7,488 nt of DNA. Source: Actinomycetota bacterium. Lineage in GTDB: Bacteria; Actinomycetota; Thermoleophilia; Gaiellales; Gaiellaceae. This document shows, piece after piece, positions 7,260 through 7,488 of this stretch. Position 1 is the first letter of the stretch. Each line of letters begins with the position of its first letter. Made by a program: the position numbers and the translations under genes. Under the pieces are notes generated by a model. That model did not search any database. It worked only from the letters and a program-made list of their open reading frames with translations, and was not told the origin of the DNA. Where the stretch lies: positions 1-7,488 of the forward strand of contig JAFAIV010000159.1 of NCBI GenBank assembly GCA_019236545.1, given 5' to 3'.

Positions 7260-7383
7260 CGAGGAGGCGATCTCCCGCCGCGACGATCTGCGCGAGCGGG
7301 GCCTCGCTCGCGCGGCGCAGTTCTCCTGGGAGGAGTCGGCGCGGCGAACGGTCGAGGTGTACGAGGAGGCTATGAGTGGCTGA
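7234..7383 (+). pseudogene. Mirrored C-terminal fragment of a GT4 glycosyltransferase
   Basis: 49 codons ending in TGA at 7381-7383: IPAAIAAGIEEA, RRDDLRERGLARAA, FSWEESARRT, then VEVYEEAMSG. About 37 of 48 residues match the minus-strand fragment at 7113-7259. The plus frame is open from further upstream, but residues before the palindrome are Arg/Ser-rich antisense of the minus-strand copy, so no N-terminal GT4 domains are attached. Like its mirror, it has no internal stop and directly abuts a following GT4 start. Confidence 0.78.
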
Positions 7384-7488
7384 CCCGCTCGTGGTGATCG
7401 ACGCCGACGTGCTCGGGCGCCAGCGCACCGGCGACGAGACGTACGTCCGCGAGCTCCTGCGCGCCCTGCCCGCGCACACGGACGGACT
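7376..7488 (+). CDS. Start of a second GT4 glycosyltransferase, paralogue or homologue of the 7116-6103 gene (cut by window edge)
   Basis: GTG at 7376 is the only start, because the preceding in-frame codon is TGA. It overlaps the upstream fragment's stop by 8 bp, against 4 bp in the mirrored copy. The 37 visible codons read ADPLVVIDADVLGRQRTGDE and onward; 31 of 33 residues between the start and PAH match the N-terminus of the minus-strand GT4, and both diverge after that (HTDGL against HAVGL). Nucleotide differences are mainly synonymous, so the copies look like separate functional genes under selection. Whether the rest of the gene is intact cannot be seen. Confidence 0.85.
   Translation, partial: MADPLVVIDADVLGRQRTGDETYVRELLRALPAHTDG

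Larger units (their letters stand above)
7004..7488. repeat. Large diverged inverted repeat, arms 7004-7246 and 7247-7488
   Basis: The two arms meet with no spacer at 7246/7247. Pairing by hand gives 20 of 22 pairs next to the centre (7225-7268), about three quarters in the GT4 C-terminal part, and about 86% over the first 34 codons of the following GT4 gene, including a long uninterrupted match around GRQRTGDETYVRE. One single-base indel lies near the GT4-GT4 junction. Differences are mostly in third codon positions in the N-terminal part. The right arm is still homologous at the window end, so the repeat continues beyond it. Confidence 0.88.

Noticed and set aside
7141..7383. 80-codon plus-strand open frame treated as a small intact gene
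   Set aside because: Its first ~30 residues are antisense of the minus-strand GT4 fragment; only the part from 7234 is GT4 coding sequence.
7004..7488. Invertible phase-variation segment or insertion-sequence ends
   Set aside because: The arms are adjacent with no spacer to invert, are coding sequence, and no recombinase, transposase or target duplication is visible.
1..7488. tRNA, rRNA, CRISPR array, riboswitch or defence system
   Set aside because: No regularly spaced repeats, no tRNA-like cloverleaf noticed, and all DNA is accounted for by glycan-synthesis genes except the 35-bp divergent gap.

Overview
This is a high-GC window (about 70% by eye) packed with genes and almost without intergenic DNA. 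Starts are often GTG, and neighbouring genes overlap by 4 bp. Together with the families present, this suggests an actinobacterial-type genome, perhaps a deep lineage such as Thermoleophilia. No marker gene fixes the taxonomy. The content is one thing: a surface-polysaccharide / glycoconjugate locus.

Layout. Positions 1-701 (minus) hold a methyltransferase with a zinc ribbon, cut by the left edge. A 35-bp, less GC-rich divergent gap follows. Positions 737-4803 (plus) hold two overlapping membrane-protein genes. The first is a polyprenyl-phosphate sugar-1-phosphate transferase (WecA/TagO type) fused to the membrane and Rossmann part of a FlaA1/CapD-type protein. The second is a GT-C-like membrane glycosyltransferase with a large C-terminal domain. 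Positions 7116-4770 (minus) hold a three-gene operon, GT4 glycosyltransferase, GT2 glycosyltransferase, small methyltransferase, each overlapping the next by 4 bp. It converges on the plus-strand pair with a 34-bp tail overlap.

Positions 7004-7488 form a diverged inverted repeat centred at 7246/7247. Each arm carries the last ~48 codons of a GT4 gene followed by the first codons of another GT4 gene, reading outward. Both upstream GT4 genes are cut off at the same central palindrome. This is either a real rearrangement (inverted duplication or inversion) or a chimeric join of two related clusters. It is the most unusual structure in the window, and the sequence alone cannot decide between the two.

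Likely joint role (inference): the WecA-type enzyme loads the first sugar phosphate onto the lipid carrier. GT4 and GT2 extend it in the cytoplasm, the methyltransferases modify it, and the GT-C protein adds sugar on the outer face. No flippase, chain-length regulator or export gene is seen here.
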